Origin: Mermis nigrescens
Taxonomy: Eukaryota > Nematoda > Enoplea > Mermithida > Mermithidae
Assembly: GCA_036768485.1 (NCBI GenBank)
Contig: JAVLUZ010000510.1
Coordinates: forward strand, 434,001-498,000
Direction: 5' to 3'
DNA: 64,000 bases
Shown: positions 1-12,032 of the stretch, piece after piece
Position numbering within the stretch: the stretch's first letter is position 1
Layout of the letters: each line of letters starts with the position of its first letter
Notes under the pieces: generated by a model
Told to the model about the DNA's origin: nothing
The model's input: only the letters and a program-made list of their open reading frames with translations
The model's database searches: none
Position numbers and translations under genes: made by a program

Positions 1-2890
1 CAGATCTTGCAACGTTACCCCGGCGGCCACCCCACTGCCTGATGTGGAAAGTTGCAAGCCCCAGCTGTCAAAACTGCAGAAGCATGGCTGTGACCAGCAT
101 ACCGCTGGATCAGCCTATGGATACCCAAAGTGCGCCTCTCATCACAAAGCCGCTTACAACGCCTAGGATCCAATGAATTCTCAAAGCCTCAGATGAAACT
201 GCAAAGCCACAACATTAGTTTGGCCCCGCAGACCAAGTCTCTTCGAGCATTATGGCATCCATGGCTTTCCCATTCTCGGTAGCTAAACCTTAACACTAGT
301 CGAATTCGCAATCGCGAACTCACTTTACCACGCGAGCTAACCATCAAGCCAAGTCCAACAAGCACCGGCCGTAACAGGCGCTGCCTACCCAAAGAGATGA
401 AGAACAGGCCGTTCTGTTGAAAATTCACAGCATCACTTTCATGAGTTCAATGGATGAATTGCGTCGAATGCGCCGAATTTAGTCACCCCTGAAAATTTGC
501 ACAATTTTCGTGAATGTTTGGCACCAACGACAGCACGGATCTTCAGTGATTGGTCACGACAAAATTTACTTCAACTCGCCTCTACGCCATATATCGCTTT
601 GCCAAACTTCCAAATACCCCTGATCGCCCGATGATTTCAGCCACGCCTCATCGAAGAAGAAGAGCAGGAACGCTAACTAAACCATATTCCCCTATAGCCT
701 TTATTATGCGACAACCATGTTTTTCACAGGTTGTTTCACCCGGACCTTGTTCAACTGAAATCGCCTTGTTCATAACGACGGTTATATGCTATACAGCTTT
801 AGTACCTTTTTGCTGAATCATCCCCATCTCCATAACCCTGGCTGAAATGGTGGAACGTAGCGGATACATGTTACCCATCGAACTTTTCCCATCAACGCAT
901 TATCTCGGAGCCTGATCACACGGCCCCCCTTGCATCACCCTTCGCCAAAATGATCGACGAGTTCGAAGCGTTCAAAGCACTTTGAACGCGGGACGACAAC
1001 CTCGACATTGACATTCGCAGAACCCATTTTGTAAGCCACCCCGCAAAGTGATGTTTCGCGCCACTTCGGCCCATAAGCGACGTGCGGATCACCGATCTTT
1101 CACCTTTGTATACTGGTACGGCGATCCCGGAATCGCCTGGCGTGGCGTGTGAACAAATCCGGACGCTTAATGCTTGGCGGCATTCCGAGGCCTCACCTCC
1201 ATATCGGAATTTCCGACAGAGGCATTTCCGGGAATTTCCGGAGTTAGCTGAGGAAATTACCGAATCTCCGTCAGCCTCTACATCGCGACATCAAGCGACT
1301 CCGTGAAGCGACGGACCCGGAACTAACTGTCCCAGCCCAGTTCGGCCGTGCCACAAATCCCGCCAGCATTCCTCTTATTATTTGCGCAAAATACGATGCC
1401 CCACGAACTGCAACGAATAGCCGCTCGACAAGCCCAACACAGCCAATCCCAGAAACGTCTTGCTCCCTTCGCAAGGCCCGATCGGACCTCGTGCGAAGAT
1501 GAGGCGCAAGCGCTTCGTGACCTATCTCTGCAATCCCAATGCAACACCCGCGCCGAGATCGCACGACTCACTGAAGAGCCCACCTGCGAACCCGGACCTC
1601 GAGGCTCCCCACCCCCCGCTGCGTCACACGGCCGTGCGTCGTCCCGGCTCACTGGTCTGTTTCATCTGACGCACGTCGGTCGCACGACCAAACCTTTATC
1701 TTGAACGCTTGCGCGCCTCACCATGAGGCCATCCCCCGCCTACGAGCAAGTCGTCGAGCACCGAAAAAGCTTGAGCATACCCAAAGAGCCTACCTGGCAA
1801 ATGATCGCAGAAATGGAAAGACGGAGACCCAGGCGATGGCCAACCGATCGACCGTCGGAGTCATCAAGGGCTCATCCGAAACCCCATACCTCTCCTTCCC
1901 ATCCTAGGCGCCCCTGAGTTCCCCAGAGACCCTAAAGCACAAGCCTTCATCGAGCAAACCGGTCGCATACGCAGGCAACTCCATCGCCCGCATCAGCTCC
2001 AGCCAATACCATCTTTGTTGGATTTGGCCGTATTAACCTGAACGCATGGTTTTGGAGGATTCACGCGCCCAGCTTCTCCGGTGCGTTCGACTGATGGTTT
2101 TGGAGGCTTCCGTCGCCCATCTCCACCGCGACAACCGCGGCATTCATTATAAGGTTTCGGTTCACCATCGCACGATTCAACGTGCCACATGACCAACATC
2201 GCCATCTTCGCGAACGAATGCAGCCGCGCTCTAGCACAACCAGCACTGAGCGTTCGTCATCGCGTCGCGACTCCGATTGCCGTGACATCTGGCGGGATTT
2301 TTCGCAACGCCGACTCGGATCGCCGATCAATACGTTTTTTCCCAGCTACGAAGCCTGATTATAAACATCGCCATTGATTTTTCTTGGCTTATAGAACTGA
2401 ACTCTGCCAGATCGATGCCGGAGCGGCCAGCAGTTTTTGCGTCAATTTGATTTCGCTGCCTATCGTAACTTGTTTTTCTTTCTCATTGTTTTTTGTGCCT
2501 TAACATTCCTCGTGGTTTTAATCTCGGCCATTTTATCTCGCTCTTATAATCTCTGTTGATTGGTATCTCGTTTTAATTCCATTTTTGCTCACATATTTCT
2601 TCGGCCTTATCTAAAATTTTATCTAAAAACTTACTTAAATTTTAATATCTTTTTATCTTTCCGCCTCCGGCTTCTCACATACTACTCGACGATGAGGTCT
2701 CCAGCCGCGAAGCTTCAGCCGCCATACTTTTCATTCAAATTTTTTTATTCCCCCTATCCACAGGGGAATGGGCCCAAAAATTCTATTTGACTTCGAAATG
2801 TCAAGTTGACATCCGCCAACAAATTTTTACTCAATTTTTGGTCATTTTTTCTTTTTCCTCCAATTAAAAAAATTCGGCTCGCGATCCGAA
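1..2890. other. GC-rich degraded region, probable old retroelement interior
   Basis: This stretch is clearly richer in G+C and CpG than the rest of the window. No frame stays open beyond about 120 codons, and I see no reverse transcriptase, integrase or zinc-knuckle motif. It ends at a polypurine tract and an LTR-like start near 2914, which is why I read it as the decayed interior of an LTR retrotransposon on the plus strand. An alternative is anciently transferred or misassembled DNA. No gene can be supported here. Confidence 0.35.
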
Positions 2891-2900
2891 TTTTTTCCCG

Positions 2901-3500
2901 GTGAGGGGAGGAGTGTAGATAGTGTATCTACACGCGTTTCGCGCTATCGAGCGGAACGCCGGTGACCAGCACTCGTTTTTGGCCCAATAATATCTGCCTG
3001 AATTACCTTTCCCGGCGTTTCCAGCCGGCGGAGGCGATAACTTTCGCTCATCGAACCAGGCCACCTTTAGCCATATGGCGCTCGGGCGCGAAAGTCCCTA
3101 CGCGCCCATTGGTCCATTGGCAAATCACGTACATACCCCAGTGAGGTATGCTATGTGAGCCATCTTGTGGATATTACTATACGCCCCCTTCTTTTATCAT
3201 TAAAAACATAGGCGACATGACCGCTAATCAGGTTAAGCCTGTGTTGAGATCGAACGCCCCCTTGACTCCGCCTACGTGGCGAATCTTTTTTAGCGGCAAG
3301 CATATTGGCTGATTTGAAGAGTGTGCGTTGCAATTAATTTAGAAAAAGAAATCATTCTCTTGGCCGCTTTCGACGCTTGTATAGCAGCGCTCGCCTTCTT
3401 TTCGTTTTATTCATTTCTTTTCGCCACATCCAGCCGTTCAATTTTGTTGTTTTTTCTTGTACATAAACGTAGCATCATTACCTGCCTTGAGCGTGCATTA
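2901..3500 (+). repeat. Polypurine tract plus LTR-like sequence
   Basis: A purine run (GTGAGGGGAGGAG, 2901-2913) lies directly before TGTAGATAGTGTATCTACAC at 2914. A polypurine tract abutting a TG start is how a 3' LTR begins in Ty3/gypsy-like elements. The segment that follows is GC-rich to about 3340. I cannot find the matching LTR end or a second LTR, so the right boundary is arbitrary. The call rests on the junction alone. Confidence 0.35.
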
Positions 3501-4204
3501 TACTAGGCAGGCAGAAGGAACGGTTTGGACGGCCTGGCCTTCGACGATTTCATAAAATATTTTATTTCGTCGTAAAAAATCTGAAGGTGATCACATTTTA
3601 CTATTTTTCGTCTTTTTCTTGTGAAAGAATCCATTCAAGCTTCGGGAACCAAAAATCATAAAAATTATTACAGAGCTTTTACGTTAAAATGACTGCTCCG
3701 GGCTAGAGCTCTTGGTTGTTGTATTCAATATGTATGCCAGTGCGATTGGAATCCAAAATTGAAAGTTGAAAGAAAACGCCATAAGTTCATCAGGCGATAA
3801 TATTTCATTTCAGGCTATCGCGAATTTAATATTTTAGGTCCTGAATAGGTCAACTGACTCCAAGGGCTAATTTCCAAAGGGAAGCTTACGTACTGCTGTG
3901 TAGGATTGCTAGGCGTAGGTACCTAATTCTCCCTAGGAACGTGACAAATCTAGGTCCGAGGAGTTTTTAGGAAAAAATAAGTACTTTGAGGGTCAACTGG
4001 CGAGCACCGGGCGTACTGCCTTAACATCCTGACCAGCGCTAAGAGTAGCCAGGTACTTAAGTAATTCCCGAAGGTAATTATTTGGGTTGTTTTGAGGCTT
4101 GCGTTTGTGGGTCTGGTAATCTATAGAGGTCGGCATGCTCGCCCGTTTAGCTATCGGTACCTACCTTCACAACTCTCATCAACCCAACTTAATTTACATA
4201 TGCA
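3501..4204. other. No gene seen
   Basis: There is no open frame of note and no recognisable motif. The part at 3840-4160 is of mixed composition and may belong to the retroelement on the left, but nothing supports a specific call. Confidence 0.4.
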
Positions 4205-4440
4205 CACATGGGCGTGGTTTGGGTCGGTATGCACCCCCCAGTAGCTGAAATACCCCCCCCAGAATTCAAATTTTGAAATTTTTTTGCGGCTTTTTAGCGA
4301 TTTTTGATGCCATTGATAGGCGCTTTTTCGATGAGGAACGTCGAAAAATGGTGTTTTTTCGCCATAACGACCACTTTTGAGAACTTTGCATTTTTTGACT
4401 TTTGAAAATTTTTTCACCCCCCCCCACCCCCAGAATTTCG
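4205..4440 (+). mobile_element. MITE family A, right end missing
   Basis: It matches the family A core: runs of C around 4248, then GAATTC-T-rich sequence, GATGCC..TTGATAGG, a GAAACGTCGAAAAATGG-type block, and a second C run near 4420. The intact copies at 11766, 47711, 49192 and 54090 have CACACsTGGGC ends and 8-bp TSDs. Here the left end is present in altered form (CACACATGGGC). The right end (CCCACGTATG in intact copies) is absent, so the copy is truncated. Confidence 0.75.
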
Positions 4441-4444
4441 GTAA

Positions 4445-6500
4445 GCAAGGCCTACCTCATGCATATCATAGGTAGCGCTACTTATAACATACTTGGCCAT
4501 CCTTTCTTCTTTACAGTTGTTTTTCACAGCGAGTGCGAAATTTGTGTCCCCCCCCACAGCTATAACGGCACACATCTGAGAGGTGCGGTTTCTCCTAAAA
4601 AAGGAAAATAGATAATAAAAAACTTAGTGCCCCCCATTTTTTTCTTGTTATTGCACTCAAATACCGAGCGCGTCGTGAGTGTAAAGTTTGCACCAAAAAT
4701 TCAAATAATTTGCGGAGGGCCAATTTTTTTAAAAATGTTTTCCCTAATTAGTAGGCGACGAATCTGGTCTTAAAATTTCTTTACACTGCATTGGTTGTTG
4801 CACAGGAGTGTAAATTAGACGGTCTGCTTACAGTTTTCATGTGGCCACAAGCATATCTAACTCAGTTTTACATTCTATGCAGTCTGATTGGTTTCAAAAT
4901 GTAGTACGGTCACAAAAATCTAGGGGAGACTTTTTTTTAAGTTTTTTCATCAAAAGTAATATTCTCGAATTTAGAGGCGGTTTATTGCAAAGAGTCTAAG
5001 ACAAAAAAATTTTCCCTGCCATATTCTCCTAACTTGGTAGACAAAAACATGGTAACTACCCTTAAAATGTGCCTCGTCTTTAAGCGCGCCGACACGTCAA
5101 AATTTATTTTGTTTTTTACAATCAATATTGCGTTATTAGTGCAAGTGTAAACTTTTACACTGAAAACGATTTTTTCCGCCCAAAGCGAGGTGGATGGCGA
5201 ATTTTTTTAAAATGTTTTCCCTACTCAGTAGGTTACTAATCTGGTCTTAGAAATTTTTCTTTGCACTCATTGGCTGTTGCACCGGAGTGTAAATTAGACG
5301 GTTTTTTACCGTTTTCATGTTCAAGAGTATATCTAACTCAGTTTTACATTCTATGCGGTCTCATTGGTTTCAAAAGGTAGACGTGTGAGTAAAATCTAGG
5401 AGAAGCTCTTTTTATTTTATTTTTGTTAAAGTAATATTGTTTTCGAATTTAGAGGCGGTTTATTGTAAAGAGTCTGAGACAAAAAATATTTTTTCCCTGC
5501 CATATTCTCCAACTCTAGTAGAAAGAACGTGGTAAACTAACCTGTAAAATCTGCCTCGTCTTAAGCGCCACAACGTCAAAATTTATTTTGTTTCTTTACA
5601 ATCAATATAGCGAAAGAAAAGTGCAGGTGTAAACTTTACACTGAAAAAATTTTTTCCGCCCAGAGCGTTTCGTGGCTTGATAAATTTTTTTTTTTAAATG
5701 TTCTCTGCGAGGTCAGAATAACGAATCTGACCTTCAAAACTTTTCTACAATTAATACACAGTACCAGGGGTTTAAACTTTACACTCTAGTGGATGGAGTA
5801 AAAAAACAGATTCGGTCCAAGATTTCTCTGCCAACTTTTTTCGGCTATGAGTTAAGATAATTTAAAATATATAAATATATAAAGTAACTTTCAAGGGCTA
5901 CACGTCGAAGCAAAACCGCGTTCAAAAAACGTAATATTGAGTTGTCTATGGGGGTGTAAAGTTCAAAATCTGAGGTGTAAAATAGGCGCGAAAAAACAGG
6001 TTGTCTTCGTATTTAATTGGTAAATCATATCAAATATTTCGTGCGAACATAAGTTTGGGCACATTAAACGTACTACAATCAAAGGGCTACAAACTGGCCC
6101 AAACCGAATTTATTTACACTGATTCGTTTCAGATTTTTAAAAGTTTAAAATGTGTGTGGACAGTGAAAAATACGTGTTTGTCCATATTTTTGCTCGCCAC
6201 CTCCTTAGAAAGTACTTTATTTTTATCCTATTCGACCTCTCCCGACGTCTCTGAACAGAGAGGAAGTGGAGTGAAAATAAATTCTGGATGGGGCCAGTTT
6301 GTAGCCCTTTCGATTGCAGGCACGTTTGTATGTGCCAAACTTACGTTTGTAAACTTTACACTGAAAAATCTTGGGAAAAATCGGTTATGGGTCGTGCGCG
6401 AAACGAAGAAAAAGAAAAATCGATTGATTTGCCCCAGGTGATAACATTCTTGTGCTCAACCTCCACGCGCACGTACACGACCGTTAAGCGCAACGCTTAA
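4445..6500 (+). repeat. GTGTAAA repeat family with ~470-bp tandem units
   Basis: Two near-identical units of about 470 bp lie head to tail (about 4720-5200 and 5205-5680), with a partial third to about 5830. Each unit carries the same ordered blocks: a TTTTCCCTA..AGTAGG segment, GGAGTGTAAATTAGACGG, TTAGAGGCGGTTTATTG, CAAAATTTATTTTGTTT, and GTGTAAACTTTACACTGAAAA. The left edge (AGGTAGCGCTACTTATA, 4471) recurs inverted at about 29620-29636, so the whole block behaves as a dispersed element. No protein is convincing; the long frame at 6001-6441 lacks an ATG start and lies in repeat sequence. Confidence 0.75.
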
Positions 6501-6722
6501 GTGAGTCGCCCGGGACCACCTTCCCCTAAAAATTATCATATTTTTTCATTCCATTCCCAACAACATATTTTCAATCAAAATCCGGGATAGGAAAATGGGT
6601 ACTCGGGCTTAATGCGACTTGAGCACGAATTTGGTATGTGTGTTATCATATCTTGTGTTAAAAGACACATAGGTGTGTGCCCCATATTTGTGCCTGTCTC
6701 GTTTGAACATACTCCCTTTACT

Positions 6723-6925
6723 CCAGGGGCGGATTTAGGGTGGGGCGGCCGCCATCCCCCATTGGCCCGCAAAAAAGTGCGCAAATCAAGCATTTTTAAG
6801 CCGATTTTGAAAGCGATTTTCGGGTTAAAACGGCTAATTTTTCCGCCCAAGTCAGGGTTCCGCCCCCCCCCTTAGGGGCGTACCGCCCCCCCCCTATAGG
6901 AAAATCCCAGATCCGGCCACTCCTG
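6723..6925. mobile_element. hAT-type MITE, 203 bp
   Basis: The ends are CCAGGGGCGGATTTAGGG and the inverse of AGATCCGGCCACTCCTG, which pair imperfectly. The flanks are CCTTTACT (6715-6722) and CCTTTACC (6926-6933), a 7/8 match of the length expected for hAT elements. The interior has runs of C and no coding capacity. Confidence 0.75.
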
Positions 6926-6929
6926 CCTT

Positions 6930-7875
6930 TACCGTAAGCTTTCGCCCATAGGCCTATTGTCGGCCTCCATAGATCCTTTTCATCTCTTGGTTCGTGTTGT
7001 TACGCCTCTTTTTCCGCATCAGTTAAAACTGCGTGCGAGCGCAGTTTTGACGGCACTTTAAGATTTTACATTTTACAATTAGTTTTCGAGCCTGAGGAGC
7101 CCCTCCGCCAGCTTCCGCGCCGAGCGTATCTCTTTTTCTTTTCGTCGCCGTAACGTGAGCAGACTCCGTACCGTGCCTTTTTATCTGCTTGGCTGCAAAA
7201 CTCGCCTGTTAGTCCTCCTGCGCAGTGCGCACGCTTCTTTTCGCCGTACGCTTTGTTTTTTATCATTCGTGTTTGTGCCGAATTAGCATCAAAGCTGCCG
7301 TAGGCGTTTCGGCAGGGCTTTGCGCCCTTGTTTAATTACATTGTTTGATTTTACCCGATTAGCGTAACACGACTTGCTGTCAGCAGCATGTATCCTCCAT
7401 GCTGTCGCTTTTTAATTGCTTCGGCTGATTTTTCTGTCCAAAAAATATTGTAAAAATTAATTATTTAATTAACGATGCTGGGCTCGGCTGAATTTCCGTG
7501 CTGTTGAATTCTGTCCTTGTGCTACACTATACTTAAGAACCCTTAATATTTTCAAGCACCGGAATTCGGTCCGAAACAAGTTAAATAATAATCTTTTTTG
7601 AGCCCTCAATTAGATTTCCGGGGAACTTACTTTAATTAGGTACTTAATCTCAAAGGGGTTAAGTAAGTTTCACTAGGTGCGTGCGTGGAGAGACGGGCTA
7701 CCTTGAATAGGCCGGACTGCTTCACTCCGAATCGCCGGCTAGGTGATCGACCTCCTAAAAAGGGCGAGAACCCCGTGTGAGCGCATAAGCTTGAGATTCG
7801 GTTTAAGTAAGCGAAGTGAACGTAGCTTGAGTCTACGTTAACACATCTGATATTTATTTGTCCTTGGGCCATTGT
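6930..7875. other. No gene seen; moderately GC-rich unique sequence
   Basis: I see no exon-like frame with splice signals and no repeat shared with the rest of the window. It could be the remnant of a further element, but nothing identifies it. Confidence 0.4.
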
Positions 7876-8240
7876 GGAGACTTAATTTTTTCATAAATGT
7901 TGATCGTAATATCAGAATAACGAATCCGACTGAAATTTTCTTTAAACTCTGTGGTTGTGTAAAGTTTACACTGCCTATTAACTCAACTCTTGTTCTAGAG
8001 CCTTGCGGAAGCTTAATTTTTTCAAAATGTTCTACGTAAAATCAGAATTGAGAATCTGACTATTAGTTTTCTCTACACTTAGTAGTTGTGTTAAATTTGC
8101 ACTAATCATTTGTTGTTAAAATGTAATTATACTACAAATTTATTTTACTTCCAAATCTGAGCGTTAGTGTTCCTTACACTTGAAATTTGCGTAAAGTTAA
8201 TGCTGAAAAACTTTGATCTGTTAAAATAATGCAAGGTTGT
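7876..8240 (+). repeat. Short tandem of the GTGTAAA family
   Basis: Two units of about 120 bp (about 7876-7990 and 7995-8110) each run from a CTTAATTTTTTCA block through TCAGAAT..GAATCTGAC to GTTGTGTAAA or GTTGTGTTAAA. These are the same blocks, in shorter form, as at 4720-5830. A third degenerate unit may follow to 8240. Confidence 0.55.
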
Positions 8241-10113
8241 CTTGTTTGAGAAGGATAATGCTGATGTTAAGAACAGTATTGCTTTCCGTGTTCTCGGACT
8301 GCTGTCATTATAATGGCATGTTACTGTATGTGTTTACTGACTGATGTACTTAAATCATACTAATTAAAAGCGGGGTAACTAGCAAAGAGAAAAATGCTCC
8401 GATGGAACAAAAAAGATGAATATACTTGCGAATTGTGGATTATTAATGATGTAAAAGGATGGGACTAGGAAAAATCTACCTAAAGTCGCACAATCTGCTA
8501 AAAATCACACTTTCTCTAAGCAACGCAAAAATCGAAGTATATTCTGCGGCCAACAGATTAAAAATAAATATTTAACCATAAAATGATTGAAAAAGCAGCA
8601 CATTAGGTACGCAGTAGCTATGGGAAATGATGTTGAGTAAACTAACTGTCTTTCTAAGCCATCTGAATGAATGGTTTAAAACAGTAGGAAACACTTAAGT
8701 TGACTTGAAACAGACTAGATGTAGGTACACTAGCATGCCCTTAAGGATTGTGTGTCACTAATCAATCGGCCGCTGCTTTGCTTGCTTTAATGCTCAGAAC
8801 AACATAAAACAACTTTAAATACAATACCACTAAATTTTCTATCGATCAGGATACGAAGCTAGTCAGCGTTGCTACTTGCCATTAATTTAAAAAATAAACA
8901 TTACAGATCTCGTTTACACACTCTTATCTGAAACTTTGAACATTATTTAAAAAGACACTTTTTAGAGGCTGCAGAATATACTTCGATTTTTTGCGTTGCT
9001 TAGAGAAAGTGTGATTTTTAGCAGATTTTGCGACTTTAGGTAGATTTTTCCTAGTCCCATCCTTTACATCATTAAGAATCCACAATTCCAAGTATATTCA
9101 TCTTTTGTTCCATTGGAGCAGCGTTTTTTTTAGCACGACCCCCATTAGCACCGGTGCTAATGAAAATTTTTTCATTAGCACGGCTCGGCCGGCGTTAGCA
9201 CACTAAATTTTTTTCCTATGTGCATTATCACTGTATTGTACAGGGATAAAACAAATATCGGAAAAAATTTGCTATGTTTAGTGCTTGGTATTTTGAATGC
9301 GCGTTTTGCGTGAAATTGTATACATTAAGTGTAACTTGCACGCATTAACAGCTCTGTGCTCAGCGTTTTGGGCATGCCGTATTATATAAGACCCTTACCC
9401 TGTTAGGTTTTACAATAGTATATGCTATAAGTAAAAGGCGCGTGAAAAATATAAGACCCTTACCGTGTTAGGTTTTACAATAGTGTATATGCTATAAGTA
9501 AGAGGCTCGTGAAAAATATACTCGACTTCGTCCTCTCTAATTACGTTTCAGTGTGCAGCACTACAGAGCAAGGTTAACAATTACAGGTAATAGATACCCT
9601 AATTTGGCACCATTTCAAAATGTGCAATGGTATGCGCGGAAACAGTAGCACAGTACGTATACTGTGATGGCATTTGGTGCGCACATCTAAGTTTTCGGTG
9701 CGTGAAAACAGCAACACTGTATTTTGTGATGTCATTTGGTCACACGTCGTAGTTTTCGATGGCACTTTGCCAAATTCCATGGCATGTAATTTTTGTATAT
9801 GCGCAATGCTTACAGTCAGTTTGTATTTAAATTTTAAAAAATATCGGATCTGGTGCTGCACTACTCAGTTCTAATATTTTTGCTATAGCGCCACTTCAGC
9901 GTGCAACTTTTGCGCGCTACTTCAGCCACTTTTGATCGCCACTTCAGTGTGCTACTTTTGTTATATAAATGTGCTGCTATAAAATTTTACACGTTTAGTG
10001 TGTTCATTGAACCGAAGTCTTTTTCTACAATATCCCGATTAATTCGAAAAGCCTAAAAAGCTTGTTTAGTGTATGAGAAACGCGCAAAAATTCAGGAAGA
10101 TGTAGAATAAACG

Positions 10114-10291
10114 CATGCACGCAGCTGGCCCTCCAATTTTTTTTTTGAAGTGGCAACTTATTTTCAGTGGGACCAAAATGCCAAAAAGGCCAAAAACAGC
10201 CAAAATTTGCATAAACAATTAATTTTTTCCCCAGTTTTTCAAAATTTTGGGGGGACATGTCCTCCCCAATCCCCCAACAGCTACGTGCCTG
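10114..10291. mobile_element. MITE family B copy
   Basis: The right end AGCTACGTGCCTG and a decayed left end CATGCACGCAGCTGG match the inverted ends of the other B copies. The flanks AATAAACG (10106-10113) and AGTAAACG (10292-10299) agree at 7/8. It lies inside hAT-E and is therefore younger than it. Confidence 0.8.
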
Positions 10292-10411
10292 AGTAAACGT
10301 TTCATGACATTGTTTGAAGTGAAAATCTATTTTTCGATTCCAATTCGTTATTTTCAAAAAGGTTGTAGCCGCTTATCAAAATACCTCCATTAGAATAAAG
10401 TAATATTTCAG

Positions 10412-10594
10412 ATGTCGCAAAAATCATTAACTAGCTATTTTAAAAATCCTAAAAATTCTGAGAATCAAACGTCGGCTAGTAGTAATACAGCTACACAGTA
10501 TGCAGAAGAAACGGCACACGGATCAGAAGGCGACGGAAATTTAAGTTACCCGGATTTACTGCAATTAAGTGAAAATTACGACGAGGAAAACTAA
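10412..10594 (+). pseudogene. Transposase N-terminal remnant in hAT-E
   Basis: The frame begins ATGTCGCAAAAATC directly after an ATATTTCAG splice-acceptor-like sequence. It encodes 60 residues starting MSQKSLTSYFKNPKNSE and then an acidic Ser/Asp/Glu-rich stretch. The short KSLTSYF motif followed by low-complexity sequence resembles the N-termini of many hAT transposases. The frame ends in a stop with no BED finger or RNase H fold after it, so it is a leftover of the parent transposase. Family assignment is inferred from the element's ends. Confidence 0.5.
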
Positions 10595-10864
10595 CGTTGA
10601 ATCACTGTAATAAAATTGGCACAAACGAGTTGTAATGGTCAATGCAGGGAGGTGATTGTGCTTAGGCGTTTATGCACAAAGTGCAAACTTTATTTTAGCG
10701 ATTTCAGATGCACTTGCAAGATGCATTATTTTAACAAAAATTTTGACAGAAATTTTCATTAACACGCCGTGCTAATGACCAAAATTTTCATTAGCACGAG
10801 GCAAGTTTTATTAGCATCGTGCTAAAAAAAACCGTGCATCGGAGCATTTTTCTTGCTATATGTA

Positions 10865-11453
10865 GTCTGTTTCACGCAAGTTCGGTCATTTTAAAACACT
10901 CTGATAATAAGCCGACAGATTGCGATTATAGTATTGATCCAGTACGTTTTTTCCGCGGCTACAGTAACTTTATTTTCTTTGTTTACTGTAGGTCGATAAG
11001 AGATCGCTGTAGCAACATCAGCAACGAAGGGTTTTTCAATGAAATTTTATTACAACGTGATTTATTTTCATCTCCAAGCAGATAGTGCAACTTGAAGATG
11101 AAATTTGCACATTCCGCTTATCATGATCGATGTTTAAACACAATCGACTAACATTTTAAGAAGCGCCGCGAACTCCCCCATAGCTCAGTAGTAAAACGTC
11201 TGTTTGTCATCGAAGCAACCCAGGTTCGCTTCCACCGCTAGGTTTTTGTTTAGCGCACTTACTGCAGTACGTCCCAGCACTGTTCCAATGCTTGAATCGA
11301 TTTTATATTGATGGTTTAGTGCATTGAAAATGGAAGAATGACTGCCGCTCGCCCCACTGAGCTTTCCTGTAGAGTTATAGTAAATCGTCTACTTAGCATA
11401 CTGTGGCCTTCAAAAACATTTACTGGAAAAGATCTCGAATAAATGAAACAGAC
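10865..11453. mobile_element. TIR element carrying a tRNA-like sequence (copy 1)
   Basis: It starts GTCTGTTTCACGCAAG after a TA and ends GAAACAGAC before a TA, the pattern of Tc1/mariner-type ends with TA duplication. A 149-bp relative with both arms clear is at 56115-56263. The middle holds a tRNA-like segment (11172-11242). A second long copy, inverted, is at about 34567-35198. No transposase frame is present. Confidence 0.65.
11172..11242 (+). tRNA. tRNA-like sequence (probable pseudogene or SINE-type head)
   Basis: An A-box-like TAGCTCAGTAGT (11181-11192) and a B-box-like GGTTCGCTTCC (11223-11233) are spaced as in a tRNA. The anticodon-loop position reads TTGTCAT, which would be GTC (Asp). 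Acceptor and T stems do not pair well, so a functional tRNA is unlikely. The same segment occurs at 34713-34782 on the other strand with better box sequences, in the same place in the same element. Confidence 0.5.
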
Positions 11454-11765
11454 TACATATATGTAAATGTGAAACAGACTGTAGTAGTATTTATTCCGTA
11501 AGTGGAATGAGAATTCCAAAGTACCTACCTACTTTTTAGTCTGTTTCATTAAGCTTTGAGGTTTTTGAAAAAATTTAAAGTGATTACAAAAATGTTATAG
11601 ACTAATAGGGTAAATATGATAATCTAGAGTATAACGTGTCATACGGAGACGTGCGCTATTGATAAGCCGCATAAGTGCATCAAAATTTTAAACCACTTTT
11701 GTGGCCTGATTCTTACAGAAAAATTCAAAAGAAAAACCGCGAAGTTAAATAAAACAGGTTGTAAC

Positions 11766-12032
11766 CACACCTGGGCGTGGGGGGTTTGGAGGGGTATGCA
11801 CCCCCCAGAAACCAAAATACCCCCCCAGAAATCAAAATACCCCCCAGAATTCAATTTTTTGAAAATTTTTTTCGTTTTTTTTTCGCAATTTTTTTGATGC
11901 CGATGGATAGTGCTTGATGAGAAACGTCGAAAAATGGTGTTTTTATCGCCATACCACCATTTTTAAGGCCATTTTTTGACCTTCAAAAAAATCTTGCACC
12001 CCCCCCCAGAATTTTCTTGCTGCCCACGTATG
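11766..12032 (+). mobile_element. MITE family A, complete copy
   Basis: The ends CACACCTGGGC and GCCCACGTATG are flanked on both sides by GTTGTAAC (11758-11765 and 12033-12040), an exact 8-bp TSD. The interior has C runs near each end round a T-rich core. It is one of the best copies for defining the family. Confidence 0.92.

Larger units (their letters stand above)
9119..10836. mobile_element. hAT-E element, 1.7 kb, non-autonomous
   Basis: The ends are CAGCGTTTTTTTTAGCACGA on the left and, inverted, CACGGTTTTTTTTAGCACGA on the right. The flanks CATTGGAG (9111-9118) and CATCGGAG (10837-10844) form a 7/8 TSD inside the right arm of the surrounding TIR element. The interior keeps a short transposase-like first exon (10412) but no catalytic core, so it is a deletion derivative. 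A MITE-B sits inside at 10114. Confidence 0.82.
8376..10860. mobile_element. Element with ~165-bp terminal inverted repeats, split by a hAT
   Basis: The left arm (8376-8545, starting TAACTAGCAAAGAGAAAAAT) is repeated inverted at 8971-9118, and its tip continues at 10837-10860 after a hAT inserted at 9119. Without that insert the element is about 760 bp. A second copy lies at 27871-28528. The interior is noncoding. I could not define a TSD, so the superfamily is unassigned. Confidence 0.75.

Noticed and set aside
1271..1704. Overlapping frames of about 100-118 codons on both strands
   Set aside because: The DNA is GC-rich, so stops are rare by chance. The products show no family motif, and frames on opposite strands compete.
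6001..6441. 146-codon open frame
   Set aside because: It opens with TTG, lies in the GTGTAAA repeat region and has no recognisable domain or splice context.
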